Notes: generated by a model not told the origin, from the letters alone. A DNA stretch of 64,000 bases from an uncultured Clostridia bacterium (GCA_934121925.1 CAKOVK010000004.1:1-64000); one strand, 5' to 3'; shown: positions 9,142 to 16,966, counted from the first letter of the stretch. Numbers and translations: made by a program.

Positions 9142-9810
9142 ATGAAAGTGCTAATTGTAGAAGATGAAAGGACTTTATCAGACACAATAAAACAATGTAT
9201 ATGCAAAAAATTTGATACAGAACAAGCGTATGATGGTTATGAAGCATATATGATGGCAAAAGAAAATATATATGATGCAATAATATTAGATCTTATGTTG
9301 CCAGAAATGTCAGGATATGATGTGTTATTAAAACTTAGAGAAAACAAAGTATTAACACCAGTTTTAATATTAACAGCAAAAGACACATTAAATGACAAAC
9401 TAAAAGGATTTAATTATGGAGCAGATGACTACCTAGTAAAGCCATTTGAAAGAGAGGAATTACTAGCAAGACTAGAAGCAATAATTAGAAGAACAAATGG
9501 AGCATATAAGCAAGATGAGCTAGAATTCAAAGATTTAAAGTTGAATATAAAAAGTAGGAGAACATTTATAAAAGATAAAGAAATCACACTACAGGGAAAG
9601 CAATTTGATATATTAGAATACCTTATAAACTCAAAAGGAACAATAATAACAAAAGAGCAAATATTTGATAAAATATGGGGATTTGATTCATTTACAACTA
9701 CAAACGTAGTAGAAGTATATGCAAGTGGATTAAGAAAAACATTAAAACAATATGGGTATGATAAATATATAAAAACCATCCGTGGAGTAGGATATATGAT
9801 AACAGATTAA
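9142..9810 (+). CDS. OmpR/PhoB-family response regulator
   Basis: 222 residues: receiver domain with acidic pocket VEDE (7-9), phospho-acceptor Asp50 in ILDLMLPEMSG, Thr in LTAKD and Lys in LVKPF, then a C-terminal winged helix (about 125-220) ending in TIRGVGYMI. AAGGAAAATTT precedes the ATG. It is an orphan: no kinase is adjacent. The nearest histidine kinase is the equally orphan gene at 19251, ten kilobases downstream, which may be its partner. DNA targets are unknown. Confidence 0.92.
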   Translation: MKVLIVEDERTLSDTIKQCICKKFDTEQAYDGYEAYMMAKENIYDAIILDLMLPEMSGYDVLLKLRENKVLTPVLILTAKDTLNDKLKGFNYGADDYLVKPFEREELLARLEAIIRRTNGAYKQDELEFKDLKLNIKSRRTFIKDKEITLQGKQFDILEYLINSKGTIITKEQIFDKIWGFDSFTTTNVVEVYASGLRKTLKQYGYDKYIKTIRGVGYMITD

Positions 9811-9863
9811 TATAAAGTAAAAATGTGCCAATGGGGACGGAGAATTTTGACAACATTTTAGCC

Positions 9864-10016
9864 TTGACAATTAGTGTAAAAATATGGTAAACTACTAATA
9901 AGTTTTAGGAGTATACCTAGCAAAAGCGAGCGGTATAGAGTAACAAAAGTTACTTACACAGAAATAAGATTAAAGTCTTATGGAGGAGTCTTAAAGATTT
10001 CTACATAAGGCTTTTT
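9864..10016 (+). promoter_or_regulatory. promoter plus structured leader with terminator, class unknown
   Basis: TTGACA (9864-9869), an 18-base spacer and TAAACT (9888-9893) form a promoter. The transcript then holds TATACC/GGTATA (about 9913-9939), GTAAC/GTTAC, an ATAAGA...TCTTAT hairpin (about 9965-9981), and finally AGTCTTATG...CATAAGGCT with a T-run near 10010. The TCTTAT segment is shared, so the last two hairpins are mutually exclusive, as in attenuators. I do not recognise a known riboswitch consensus, and no leader peptide is visible. Confidence 0.6.
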
Positions 10017-10034
10017 TTGTATAGGGGTGATAGT

Positions 10035-10577
10035 ATGAAAGAAGAAAAAACATTAGAAACAGAAAGGTTAATATTAAGACCATTAACAGTAAACGATGCA
10101 GAAGAAGCATTTAAAAATTGGACTAGTGATGATGAAGTATCAAAATATGTAAGGTGGTCTACTCACAAAAATGTAGAGGAAACAAAAGAATACATACTTT
10201 TAGAAGAAAAAAGACGTAAAACAGAAGACTGCTTTAATTGGGGAATAGTGATAAAGGATAGCAATGAGCTAATAGGAGCTATGGGAGCATTTCCAAGCGA
10301 AGATGGCAGATATGAAATAGGCTATAATATAGCGAAAAAACATTGGAACAATGGCTATACAACAGAAGCTGTAAAAGAGGTACTTAAATATTTAGCAACT
10401 GAAGAGAAAATACATAAATTTAGATGTGCACATGCAGTACTCAATCCTGCATCTGGTGCAGTAATGAGGAAAGCTGGATTTAAATATGTTAAAGATGAAG
10501 ATTTTGAAAAATTTGACAAAAGCCAAAAATTTGAATGTAAAGTATACTATTTAGATATGGGTGAGAATTATGATTAG
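10035..10577 (+). CDS. GNAT N-acetyltransferase (RimJ/RimL-like)
   Basis: 180 residues from ATG 10035 (GGGGTGATAGT upstream; an ATG at 10017 lies inside the terminator T-run). The N-terminal LETERLILRPLTVNDAEE is typical of the Acetyltransf_3 group, with YEIGYNIAKKHWNNGYTTEAVK forming the acetyl-CoA loop and AHAVLNPASGAVMRKAGF near the C-terminus. It probably acetylates a protein N-terminus or a small amine. It overlaps the next GNAT gene by 8 bases and lies downstream of an attenuator-like leader, so expression is probably conditional. Confidence 0.87.
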   Translation: MKEEKTLETERLILRPLTVNDAEEAFKNWTSDDEVSKYVRWSTHKNVEETKEYILLEEKRRKTEDCFNWGIVIKDSNELIGAMGAFPSEDGRYEIGYNIAKKHWNNGYTTEAVKEVLKYLATEEKIHKFRCAHAVLNPASGAVMRKAGFKYVKDEDFEKFDKSQKFECKVYYLDMGENYD

Positions 10578-11604
10578 AAAAGCAAAAATAGAAGATTCAA
10601 ATAACATAGCAAAACTTATTATAAGAGGCTGGCAGACAGCATATAAAGGACTTATAAACCAAGAATTTTTAGACAGTATGAAAGAAGATGAAATGAGTAA
10701 ATGATGGAAGAAAAGCATTTTTTCCCAAAATGAAAGCAATAACATATATGTATATGAGAAAGAAAATAAAATTTTAGGAGTTATTAGATTTGGAAAAGTA
10801 GCTGATCAAAATGATATAAATCACAATGCAGAAATACATGTTTTGTATGTAGAGCCAAAACTTAAAAGAAATGGAATAGGAAGTAAATTATTTGATTATG
10901 CAAAAAACTACTTTATAGAACATAATATGAAAAAATTAATTATTTGGTGTTTAAAAGGAAATGAGCCATCTATAGAATTTTATAAAAAGATGGGTGGAAA
11001 AATTGTTTCAGAAAGAGAAGCAAAAGTACACAATATAGAGCTAGAGGAAGTAGGTTTGGAATATAATTTGGAAGATAAAATAAAATTACTAATACCAACT
11101 AAAGAGTACGAAAATCAAGCAATAGAATATAAAAAAGAGCATTTTGATAATGGAGAAAAAACATTACATGCGTGTTCAAAATGGGATAGAATGGATAATT
11201 ATGATGAATGGCTAAAACTATTAAAAAGTAATTCAAAAAAGGAAACAGTACAAGATAATTATGCTGTTACAACTCAATTCTTTGGAGTGAGAGAAAGAGA
11301 TAATAAAATTGTTGGAATGATAAATATTAGGCATGAATTAGCAAATGATTTCTTAAGAAATTATGGAGGAAATATAGGATATGGAATAAGACCAACAGAA
11401 AGAAGAAAAGGATATGCAACACAAATGCTTGAACAAGCTTTAAAATATTGTAAAGAAGAACTTAACTTAGAAAAAGTAATGCTTGGATGTTATAAAGAAA
11501 ATGAAGCATCAAGAAGGACAATTTTAAATGCAGGAGGAATACTAGAAAGAGAATTAAAAACAGAAAACGGAAAAATAGCACAGGTATATTGGATTAAATT
11601 GTAA
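10570..11604 (+). pseudogene. double-GNAT acetyltransferase broken by in-frame TGA
   Basis: From ATG 10570 the reading frame is open except for TGA at 10702-10704; the same frame runs on to TAA at 11604 (344 codons). The first GNAT domain starts MIRKAKIEDSNNIAK and continues after the stop as WKK...ILGVIRFG...LYVEPKLKRNGIGSKL, with the stop directly before a Trp that follows Arg in many relatives. A second GNAT domain (from about 11086) has GYGIRPTERRKGYATQML. Elsewhere TGA ends genes normally, so this looks like a recent nonsense mutation. A downstream restart at 10843 would make an incomplete first domain plus the second. Confidence 0.8.
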
Positions 11605-11611
11605 AAAACTA

Positions 11612-11641
11612 TTGACAGGACAAAAAAATGTATGCTATCAT
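11612..11641 (+). promoter_or_regulatory. promoter of the His-leader operon
   Basis: TTGACA at 11612-11617, an 18-base spacer and TATCAT at 11636-11641, about 24 bases before the leader peptide start. Confidence 0.75.
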
Positions 11642-11665
11642 ATATTTTAATTAGAGAGGTATATT

Positions 11666-11710
11666 ATGGAAACAAAAATAGTATTTAGAAACGAGCATCA
11701 TAAAAATTAG
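11666..11710 (+). CDS. leader peptide with tandem His codons
   Basis: A 14-residue reading frame, METKIVFRNEHHKN, preceded by AGAGAGGT. It lies directly before a set of mutually exclusive hairpins and an ABC transporter operon. The tandem CAT-CAT codons (11696-11701) four codons from the stop suggest histidine sensing by ribosome stalling. It is too short for gene finders; I call it from position, ribosome site and the downstream attenuator. Confidence 0.7.
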   Translation: METKIVFRNEHHKN

Positions 11711-11793
11711 CTTGTGTCATATATATGGCACAGGCTTTTGGTGCTTGTGCCTAAGATTTAAACCTTATGGTAGAAGTGCCATAAGGTTTTTTT
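11711..11793 (+). promoter_or_regulatory. transcription attenuator (His type)
   Basis: Segments: A TTGTGTCAT (11712-11720) pairs with B ATGGCACAG (11725-11733). B GGCACAGGC (11727-11735) pairs with C GCTTGTGCC (11743-11751). C TGCCTAAG can pair with D CTTATGGTA with one bulge. D AACCTTATGG (11761-11770) pairs with E CCATAAGGTT (11779-11788), followed by T residues. A ribosome stalled at the His codons leaves A free (A:B, then C:D, read-through); one reaching the stop codon covers A (B:C, then D:E, termination). The logic is inferred; the pairings are visible. Confidence 0.75.
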
Positions 11794-11861
11794 GTTGTTA
11801 AAATAAGCTGGCCAGCTTAAAACAAAACTCTCTTAAAATATAAGGAGGAATGAGATTAAAT

Positions 11862-12680
11862 ATGAAAAAGAAAATTATTTTTATTACAACAATTGCAATA
11901 ATTGTAATGCTTGGAGTGCTTACAGCAATTACAATGAAAAGGACAAATGTAAAACAAAATTCATTAGAAAAAATAACAAGTAAAGGAACTTTTATATTAG
12001 GGCTTGACGATAGCTTTCCACCAATGGGATTCAGAAACGAAAACAATGAAATTGTTGGCTTTGATATTGATGTAGCAAAAGAAGTTTGCAAAAGATTAAA
12101 TGTAGAATTAGTAATACAACCAATATCTTGGAATGCAAAAGAACAGGAATTAAATTCTGGTAACGTAGACTGCATTTGGAATGGGATGTCTATAACAGAA
12201 GAAAGAAAACAAGCAATGTTATTATCTGATTCGTACATGAAAAATAGGATGGTATTCATTACAAAACAAGACAGTAATCTAAAGACCTTAGAAGATTTAA
12301 AAAACAAAAAAGTAGGAGTTCAATCTGGTTCAAGTGCGGAGCAAATATTGGAAGAGTCAGAAACTTACAAAACATTAAACCAAACAGTTGCATATGCAGA
12401 TAATATTACAGCCTTTATGGATTTGGAAACAAATCAAATTGATGCAGTATTTGTAGATGAAGTGCTAGCTAATTATTATATAGCAACAAATAATAAAAAC
12501 TATAACCAAATAGAACAAGCTTTAGAAGAAGAGCAATATGCAATAGGATTTAGAAAACAAGACAATGAATTATGCAATAAAGTAAATGAGATTCTAAAAG
12601 AAATAAAAGAAGACGGAACATTAGAAGCAATATCTAAAAAGTGGTTTGGAAAAGATGTTACGACAATTAAAGGGGAGTAA
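11862..12680 (+). CDS. polar amino-acid ABC transporter, substrate-binding lipoprotein-like protein
   Basis: 272 residues from ATG 11862 (ATG 11850 sits only one base after AAGGAGG, so either start is possible). N-terminal Lys-rich segment and hydrophobic helix IIFITTIAIIVMLGVL act as signal or anchor; no lipobox Cys is evident. The mature part has FILGLDDSFPPMGFR, GFDIDVAKEVCKRL and ADNITAFMDLETNQIDAVFVDE, all typical of family 3 amino-acid-binding proteins (HisJ/ArtJ/GlnH group). The first gene of a three-gene importer; the upstream His leader suggests histidine (or a related basic amino acid) as ligand. Confidence 0.88.
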   Translation: MKKKIIFITTIAIIVMLGVLTAITMKRTNVKQNSLEKITSKGTFILGLDDSFPPMGFRNENNEIVGFDIDVAKEVCKRLNVELVIQPISWNAKEQELNSGNVDCIWNGMSITEERKQAMLLSDSYMKNRMVFITKQDSNLKTLEDLKNKKVGVQSGSSAEQILEESETYKTLNQTVAYADNITAFMDLETNQIDAVFVDEVLANYYIATNNKNYNQIEQALEEEQYAIGFRKQDNELCNKVNEILKEIKEDGTLEAISKKWFGKDVTTIKGE

Positions 12681-12682
12681 AT

Positions 12683-13333
12683 ATGGATTTAAATTACTTT
12701 ATTAAATTAATGAAAATATTATTGGATGGAACAAAAGTATCTTTAAGAATATTTGCTATAACACTAATATTTGCAATACCTTTAGGAATATTAGTTTCTG
12801 CTTTAAGTATTTCTAAGAACAAGATAATTTCAAAAATAATAAAGCTGTATATATTGCTTATGAGAGGAACCCCATTATTATTGCAAATAATCTGTATATA
12901 CTTTGCGCCATATTATTTGTTTAAATTTTCATACAACAGATTTATAGCAGTAATTATTGCATTTACATTAAACTATGCAGCATATTTTGGAGAAATATTT
13001 AGAGGTGGAATAGAAAGCATTCCAAAAGGCCAATGGGAGGTTGCTTTTACATTAGGCTTTACTAAAATAAAAACATTTTTTATAGTGATACTTCCTCAAG
13101 CAATAAAAAGAATATTACCATCAATTTCAAATGAAGTAATAACTTTGGTAAGAGATACTTCGCTAGCACAAGTAATTGGAGTGACAGAATTGTTTGCTTT
13201 TGCTCAAAAACAAGCTAATTATAAGTTTTCTATAATTCCATTGCTTGTTGCAGGATTAATCTATTTATTAATTAGTGTAATTTTAACCTATATTTTTAAT
13301 TACACAGAAAGGAAATTAGAGTATTATAGGTAA
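12683..13333 (+). CDS. polar amino-acid ABC transporter permease
   Basis: 216 residues with five or so membrane helices (about 20-45, 55-80, 90-110, 150-165, 185-210). It contains MRGTPLLLQI and the EAA-loop GGIESIPKGQWEVAFTLGFTKIKTFFIVILPQAIKRILP that binds the ATPase, characteristic of the HisMQ/GlnP family. It begins two bases after the binding-protein gene with GGGGAGTAAAT as ribosome site. A single permease gene implies a homodimer in the membrane. Confidence 0.92.
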   Translation: MDLNYFIKLMKILLDGTKVSLRIFAITLIFAIPLGILVSALSISKNKIISKIIKLYILLMRGTPLLLQIICIYFAPYYLFKFSYNRFIAVIIAFTLNYAAYFGEIFRGGIESIPKGQWEVAFTLGFTKIKTFFIVILPQAIKRILPSISNEVITLVRDTSLAQVIGVTELFAFAQKQANYKFSIIPLLVAGLIYLLISVILTYIFNYTERKLEYYR

Positions 13334-13338
13334 ATATT

Positions 13339-13995
13339 ATGAAAGTATTAGAAATAAAAAATATAAACAAGAGCTTTAACGAAAGAAAGGTATTAAGCAA
13401 TTTTTCGCTAAATATTGAAGAAGGAGAAATAGTTTCGATAATAGGGCCATCAGGAGTTGGAAAGTCAACTTTATTAAGATGCATTAATGGTTTGGAAAAA
13501 ATAGATAGTGGAGAAATCTTAATTAATAATAAAAGTTTAAAAAGAAAAAAAGATAAAATATCAAAAGAAGCAAATTTAGAAGTGGGATTAGTGTTTCAAG
13601 ACTACAATTTATTTCCTCAGTATTCTGTGATTAAAAATATAACATTACCATTAACAACAGTACTAAAAATAGAAAAAGAAGAAGCAACAAAACAAGCAGA
13701 AGAATTACTTAAAAAAATGAATTTATTAGAAAAGCGATATTCATATCCATACGAGTTATCAGGAGGAGAAAGACAACGAGTAGCAATAGCAAGAACGATT
13801 GCTACAAATCCTAAAATAATATGTTTTGATGAACCAACTAGTGCATTAGATCCAAAACTTGTAATGCAAGTTTCGAAAACAATAAAAGACCTTGCAAATA
13901 TTGGCAAAGCAATAATAATAGTAACTCACGATATAAGCTTTGCAGAACAAATTTCAGACAGGATTATAGAAGTAAAACTGGAATTTGTAAAATGA
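13339..13995 (+). CDS. polar amino-acid ABC transporter ATPase
   Basis: 218 residues: Walker A GPSGVGKST (about 35-43), Q-loop VFQDYNLFPQY, signature LSGGERQRVAIAR, Walker B IICFDEPTSALDP and switch His in VTHD. It is slightly shorter than the usual 240-residue GlnQ/HisP family; it ends soon after the H-loop with IIEVKLEFVK. It starts five bases after the permease gene, completing the importer operon that the His-type attenuator controls. Confidence 0.93.
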   Translation: MKVLEIKNINKSFNERKVLSNFSLNIEEGEIVSIIGPSGVGKSTLLRCINGLEKIDSGEILINNKSLKRKKDKISKEANLEVGLVFQDYNLFPQYSVIKNITLPLTTVLKIEKEEATKQAEELLKKMNLLEKRYSYPYELSGGERQRVAIARTIATNPKIICFDEPTSALDPKLVMQVSKTIKDLANIGKAIIIVTHDISFAEQISDRIIEVKLEFVK

Positions 13996-14336
13996 ATGTG
14001 AGAGGTGTGATGTGGGAAGTAGGATTTGTAGGGGCGTATTGAATACGCCCAAAAAAGAATTTATTGCAAACTCTACAGCAGAGATTAACTAAAAATGTTG
14101 GGGCAGGCCCTGTGTCTGCCCGAAAAAATGATATTTTGTTATATACAAAAACCAGAACGAATGGGGACAGCCCCCTTTTGTCAAATAAGAGAGAAACAAC
14201 CTTAAATGAAAAATTCAATAAATTGCATTAAAAATGTTTTAATATAAAAATAATATGTTATAATATTACTAATAATGAAAAGAAATATAATAAATTTGTA
14301 CATCAGAATATTCTTTTCAATGTTATTAAAGGAGGA
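13996..14336. repeat. gene-free region with GC-rich small hairpins
   Basis: After the ATPase gene come three GC-rich patches in AT-rich DNA: GGGGCGTATTGAATACGCCC (14031-14050), GGGCAG...CTGCCC (around 14102-14122) and TGGGGACAGCCCCC (about 14162-14175). They look like remnants of small dispersed palindromic repeats and one may terminate the operon. A TATAAT box near 14258 belongs to the cysK leader transcript. Confidence 0.55.
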
Positions 14337-14346
14337 AAAATAAAAT

Positions 14347-14388
14347 ATGAAAAATATTGTATTATATGTGATTTGCTGTTGTATTTAG
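14347..14388 (+). CDS. leader peptide with three Cys codons
   Basis: Thirteen residues, MKNIVLYVICCCI, after AAAGGAGG (spacing about 11). Three consecutive Cys codons (14374-14382) lie just before the stop, directly upstream of an attenuator and a cysteine synthase gene. A run of three Cys codons upstream of a cysteine gene is hard to explain by chance; it indicates cysteinyl-tRNA sensing. Confidence 0.82.
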   Translation: MKNIVLYVICCCI

Positions 14389-14390
14389 AG

Positions 14391-14496
14391 CTCTACCTAA
14401 TTTGTAGGTATGAGTTTTATTATACATACCTGCAAATCAATATATAATACAAATTTTATATATAGAGTTATGCAGGTATATGCATAACTTTTTTTG
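14391..14496 (+). promoter_or_regulatory. transcription attenuator (Cys type)
   Basis: A ACCTA (14395-14399) can pair with TAGGT (14405-14409). B ATTTGTAGGTATG (14400-14412) pairs with C CATACCTGCAAAT (14425-14437). C ATACCTGCA (14426-14434) pairs perfectly with D TGCAGGTAT (14471-14479). D AGTTATGCA (14466-14474) pairs with E TGCATAACT (14481-14489) followed by a T-run. A ribosome at the Cys codons leaves A exposed and favours C:D (antiterminator); one at the stop covers A and favours B:C plus D:E (terminator). This is the same five-segment plan as the His element. Confidence 0.82.
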
Positions 14497-14583
14497 TTGA
14501 ACAGAAAAACAAGAGAAAAGTTGACTTTTGGGGTAGCATAAAATGAAAAATTGAATAAATTAAAACAAGGAGGATATTTGAGT

Positions 14584-15537
14584 ATGAAAGTAGGAAATAC
14601 ACCATTAATAAAGATTAAGTATAAATATAATAACAAGGAAAAATACGTTTATTCCAAATTAGAATCATATAATTTGACAGGAAGTATAAAGGATAGGGTG
14701 GCTTATTATATTATAAAATCGGCATATGAAAACAAAAAATTAGAAAAAGGAAAAGAAATAGTAGAAGCAACAAGTGGAAATACTGGCATTGCATTAGCAG
14801 CTATGGGAGCCTTCTTTGGAAATCCTGTTCATATATTTATGCCAGATTGGGTAAGTAAAGAAAGAGTAGATCTAATGAAAATGTATAATGCAAAGATAAC
14901 ATTAATATCTAAAGAAGAAGGTGGATTTAAAAAGGCAATATCCGAAGCTATTAAATATGCAAATGAAAATAATGCTTTTTTAAGTAATCAATTTGAAAAC
15001 GAAGATAATGTGTTAGCACATTATGAAACTACAGGAAAGGAAATAGTAGAAAAATTAAAAAGTAATATAGGGGGATTTGTTTCAGGGATAGGTACTGGAG
15101 GAACTTTAATGGGAGTTGCAAAAAGATTAAAAGAAGAAAATAAAGAAGTAAAAATTTATGCACTAGAACCAGATAAAATGCCTTTACTATCAAAAAACGA
15201 AATTATAGATAACCATAAAATAGAAGGAATAGGAGATGATTTTATTCCTAAAATAGTAGATAAAGAAAAAATTGATAAAGTTATTTTAATAAATGATGAA
15301 GATGCTATAAATATGTCAAGAAAAATAGCAACAGAATTAGGAATTGGAGTCGGAATATCATCTGGAGCCAATATGATTGCAAGTGTACTTGCAAAAGAAG
15401 AAAATGAAGGAAATATAGTTACAGTATTTCCAGATGATAACAAAAAATACTTATCAACAGAATTGAGCAAGCCAATAGATAAAAATGAAGAATTTATATC
15501 TAATAAAATTGAATTATTAGATTATGAATTTATATAA
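14584..15537 (+). CDS. cysteine synthase (O-acetylserine sulfhydrylase family)
   Basis: 317 residues from ATG 14584, which is 9 bases after AAGGAGG. PLP-enzyme fold type II: GNTPLIKI (start), Lys in NLTGSIKDRVA (PLP Schiff base, about residue 36-44), substrate loop EATSGNTGIALA, phosphate-binding GIGTGGTLMG and the serine-type GISSGAN near the C-terminus. It joins O-acetylserine (or a similar activated serine) with sulfide to make cysteine. The Cys leader peptide and terminator just upstream strongly support a cysteine biosynthetic role over cystathionine synthesis. Confidence 0.9.
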   Translation: MKVGNTPLIKIKYKYNNKEKYVYSKLESYNLTGSIKDRVAYYIIKSAYENKKLEKGKEIVEATSGNTGIALAAMGAFFGNPVHIFMPDWVSKERVDLMKMYNAKITLISKEEGGFKKAISEAIKYANENNAFLSNQFENEDNVLAHYETTGKEIVEKLKSNIGGFVSGIGTGGTLMGVAKRLKEENKEVKIYALEPDKMPLLSKNEIIDNHKIEGIGDDFIPKIVDKEKIDKVILINDEDAINMSRKIATELGIGVGISSGANMIASVLAKEENEGNIVTVFPDDNKKYLSTELSKPIDKNEEFISNKIELLDYEFI

Positions 15538-15541
15538 ATAA

Positions 15542-15570
15542 TTGACAATATAAAAAGATTTTCATATAAT
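15542..15570 (+). promoter_or_regulatory. consensus promoter of the trp leader
   Basis: Perfect TTGACA (15542-15547), 17-base spacer, perfect TATAAT (15565-15570), four bases after the cysK stop codon. Confidence 0.9.
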
Positions 15571-15593
15571 TATATTATAAAGGAGACAAAACC

Positions 15594-15677
15594 ATGAGTA
15601 ATTTAACAAATGCAAAATTAAATAACTGGTGGAATGTATGGGATAAAAATCACCCATACAAATTTGTCGTGCTTTAA
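15594..15677 (+). CDS. trp leader peptide (WW..W)
   Basis: A 27-residue reading frame with AAAGGAGAC ribosome site; its middle reads NNWWNVWDKNHPY, giving three Trp codons at 15627-15632 and 15639-15641. It precedes a terminator hairpin and a tryptophan synthase gene, exactly as expected for a Trp-sensing leader peptide. Confidence 0.88.
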   Translation: MSNLTNAKLNNWWNVWDKNHPYKFVVL

Positions 15678-15736
15678 AATATTAGTAAAATACAGGCACA
15701 TGTATGAGTGATTAAAAACTTGTACATGTGCTTTTT
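15627..15736 (+). promoter_or_regulatory. transcription attenuator (Trp type)
   Basis: Segment 1 TGTATGGG, which contains the third Trp codon, pairs with segment 2 CCCATACA (15653-15660). Segment 2 CATACA can instead pair with TGTATG (15701-15706) in segment 3, with GTGC/GCAC extending it. Segment 3 GCACATGTA (15696-15704) pairs with segment 4 TACATGTGC (15723-15731), followed by TTTTT. A ribosome stalled on Trp codons would mask segment 1 and permit the antiterminator, as in the classical enterobacterial model. Confidence 0.82.
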
Positions 15737-15759
15737 GTTGTTTATGGGAGGTGGTGCAT

Positions 15760-15885
15760 ATGGAAGCTGACTGGCATTGGCAAATCTTATATAAAATTAT
15801 TTTAAAGAAAGAAGGAATTGATTATGAATTATGGAGAGTTTGGTGGACAATATGTACCACAAGAATTAAAAGAGAAATTAAATGA
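15760..15885 (+). CDS. second Trp-rich small ORF overlapping the trpB start
   Basis: Starts at ATG 15760 after a strong GGGAGGTGG site and reads 41 residues with five Trp codons (positions 5, 7, 25, 28 and 29; it begins MEADWHW). It runs out of frame across the trpB start codon at 15824 and ends at 15885. It could couple trpB translation to tryptophan supply as a second layer after transcription attenuation. The Trp codons after 15824 partly reflect the trpB sequence, so only the first two are independent evidence. Confidence 0.5.
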   Translation: MEADWHWQILYKIILKKEGIDYELWRVWWTICTTRIKREIK

Positions 15886-16966
15886 AATTGAAAAAGAATT
15901 TACAAAAGCAAAAAATGATGAAAAGTTCGTAAAGGAATATTTATACTATTTAAAACAATATGTTGGAAGACCAACACCACTATATTATGCAGAAAACTTA
16001 AGTAAATATGCAGGTGGGGCAAAGATATATTTAAAAAGAGAAGATTTAAATCATACAGGAGCACACAAAATAAACAATGCATTGGGGCAAGTTTTACTTG
16101 CAAAACGTATGAATAAAACACACATAATTGCAGAAACGGGAGCAGGCCAACATGGAGTTGCAACTGCAACAGTGTGTAGTTTATTTAATATTAAATGCAC
16201 AATATTTATGGGGAAAGAAGATATAAAAAGACAAGAAGTAAATGTAGAGAAAATGAAACTTTTAGGAGCAGAAGTTTATGAAGTAACAAAAGGTGAAGGA
16301 ACATTAAAAGAAGCAGTAGATGAATCCTTTGAATATCTATTAAAACATCAAGATGTATTTTACTTAATAGGTTCTGCAGTGGGCCCAAGCCCATATCCAG
16401 AAATGGTAAAATATTTTCAAAAAATAATAGGAGAAGAAGCAAAAAAACAAATTTTAGAAAAAGAAGACAAATTACCTAAAGCAATAGTTGCGTGTATAGG
16501 TGGAGGAAGCAATAGTATAGGGCTATTTACAGACTTTATAAAAGAAGAGGTACAAATATTTGGAATAGAGGGAGCAGGAAAAGGCATAAAAACAGGAAAA
16601 CATGCATCTGCAATATATAACAATAAAATTGGAATTTTACATGGAATGAAAACATATATAATGCAAGATGATAAAGGAAACATAGAAGAGGCGTATTCAA
16701 TTTCAGCAGGTTTGGATTATCCAGGAATTGGACCAGAACACGCATACTTGAAATCTATAAGAAGAGTTAAGTATGACAGCATTACAGATAAAGAAGCAGT
16801 AGAAGCATTTAAGCTACTTTGTAGATTAGAAGGAATAATACCAGCATTAGAAAGTAGCCATGCAATAGCATATGCAATAAAAATTGCAAAAAACTATAAA
16901 AATAATGACAGCATTATTGTAAACCTATCTGGAAGAGGAGATAAGGATATAGAAATAATAAACTGA
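15824..16966 (+). CDS. trpB: tryptophan synthase beta chain
   Basis: 380 residues; ATG 15824 follows AAAGAAAGGAATTG. PLP-lysine in HTGAHKINNALGQ (about residue 84), YGEFGGQYVPQEL start, GAGQHGVATATV, glycine-rich CIGGGSNSIG and SGRGDKD end are all TrpB1 hallmarks. It condenses indole with serine. No trpA or other trp genes are nearby, so it may serve indole salvage or pair with a distant alpha subunit. It is controlled by a Trp leader attenuator and perhaps by a second Trp-rich ORF overlapping its start. Stop codon TGA. Confidence 0.95.
   Translation: MNYGEFGGQYVPQELKEKLNEIEKEFTKAKNDEKFVKEYLYYLKQYVGRPTPLYYAENLSKYAGGAKIYLKREDLNHTGAHKINNALGQVLLAKRMNKTHIIAETGAGQHGVATATVCSLFNIKCTIFMGKEDIKRQEVNVEKMKLLGAEVYEVTKGEGTLKEAVDESFEYLLKHQDVFYLIGSAVGPSPYPEMVKYFQKIIGEEAKKQILEKEDKLPKAIVACIGGGSNSIGLFTDFIKEEVQIFGIEGAGKGIKTGKHASAIYNNKIGILHGMKTYIMQDDKGNIEEAYSISAGLDYPGIGPEHAYLKSIRRVKYDSITDKEAVEAFKLLCRLEGIIPALESSHAIAYAIKIAKNYKNNDSIIVNLSGRGDKDIEIIN

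Noticed and set aside
10702..10704. TGA recoded as Trp, Gly or selenocysteine
   Set aside because: Several intact genes (4667-5452, trpB) end in TGA; there is no SECIS-like context and GNAT enzymes do not use selenocysteine.
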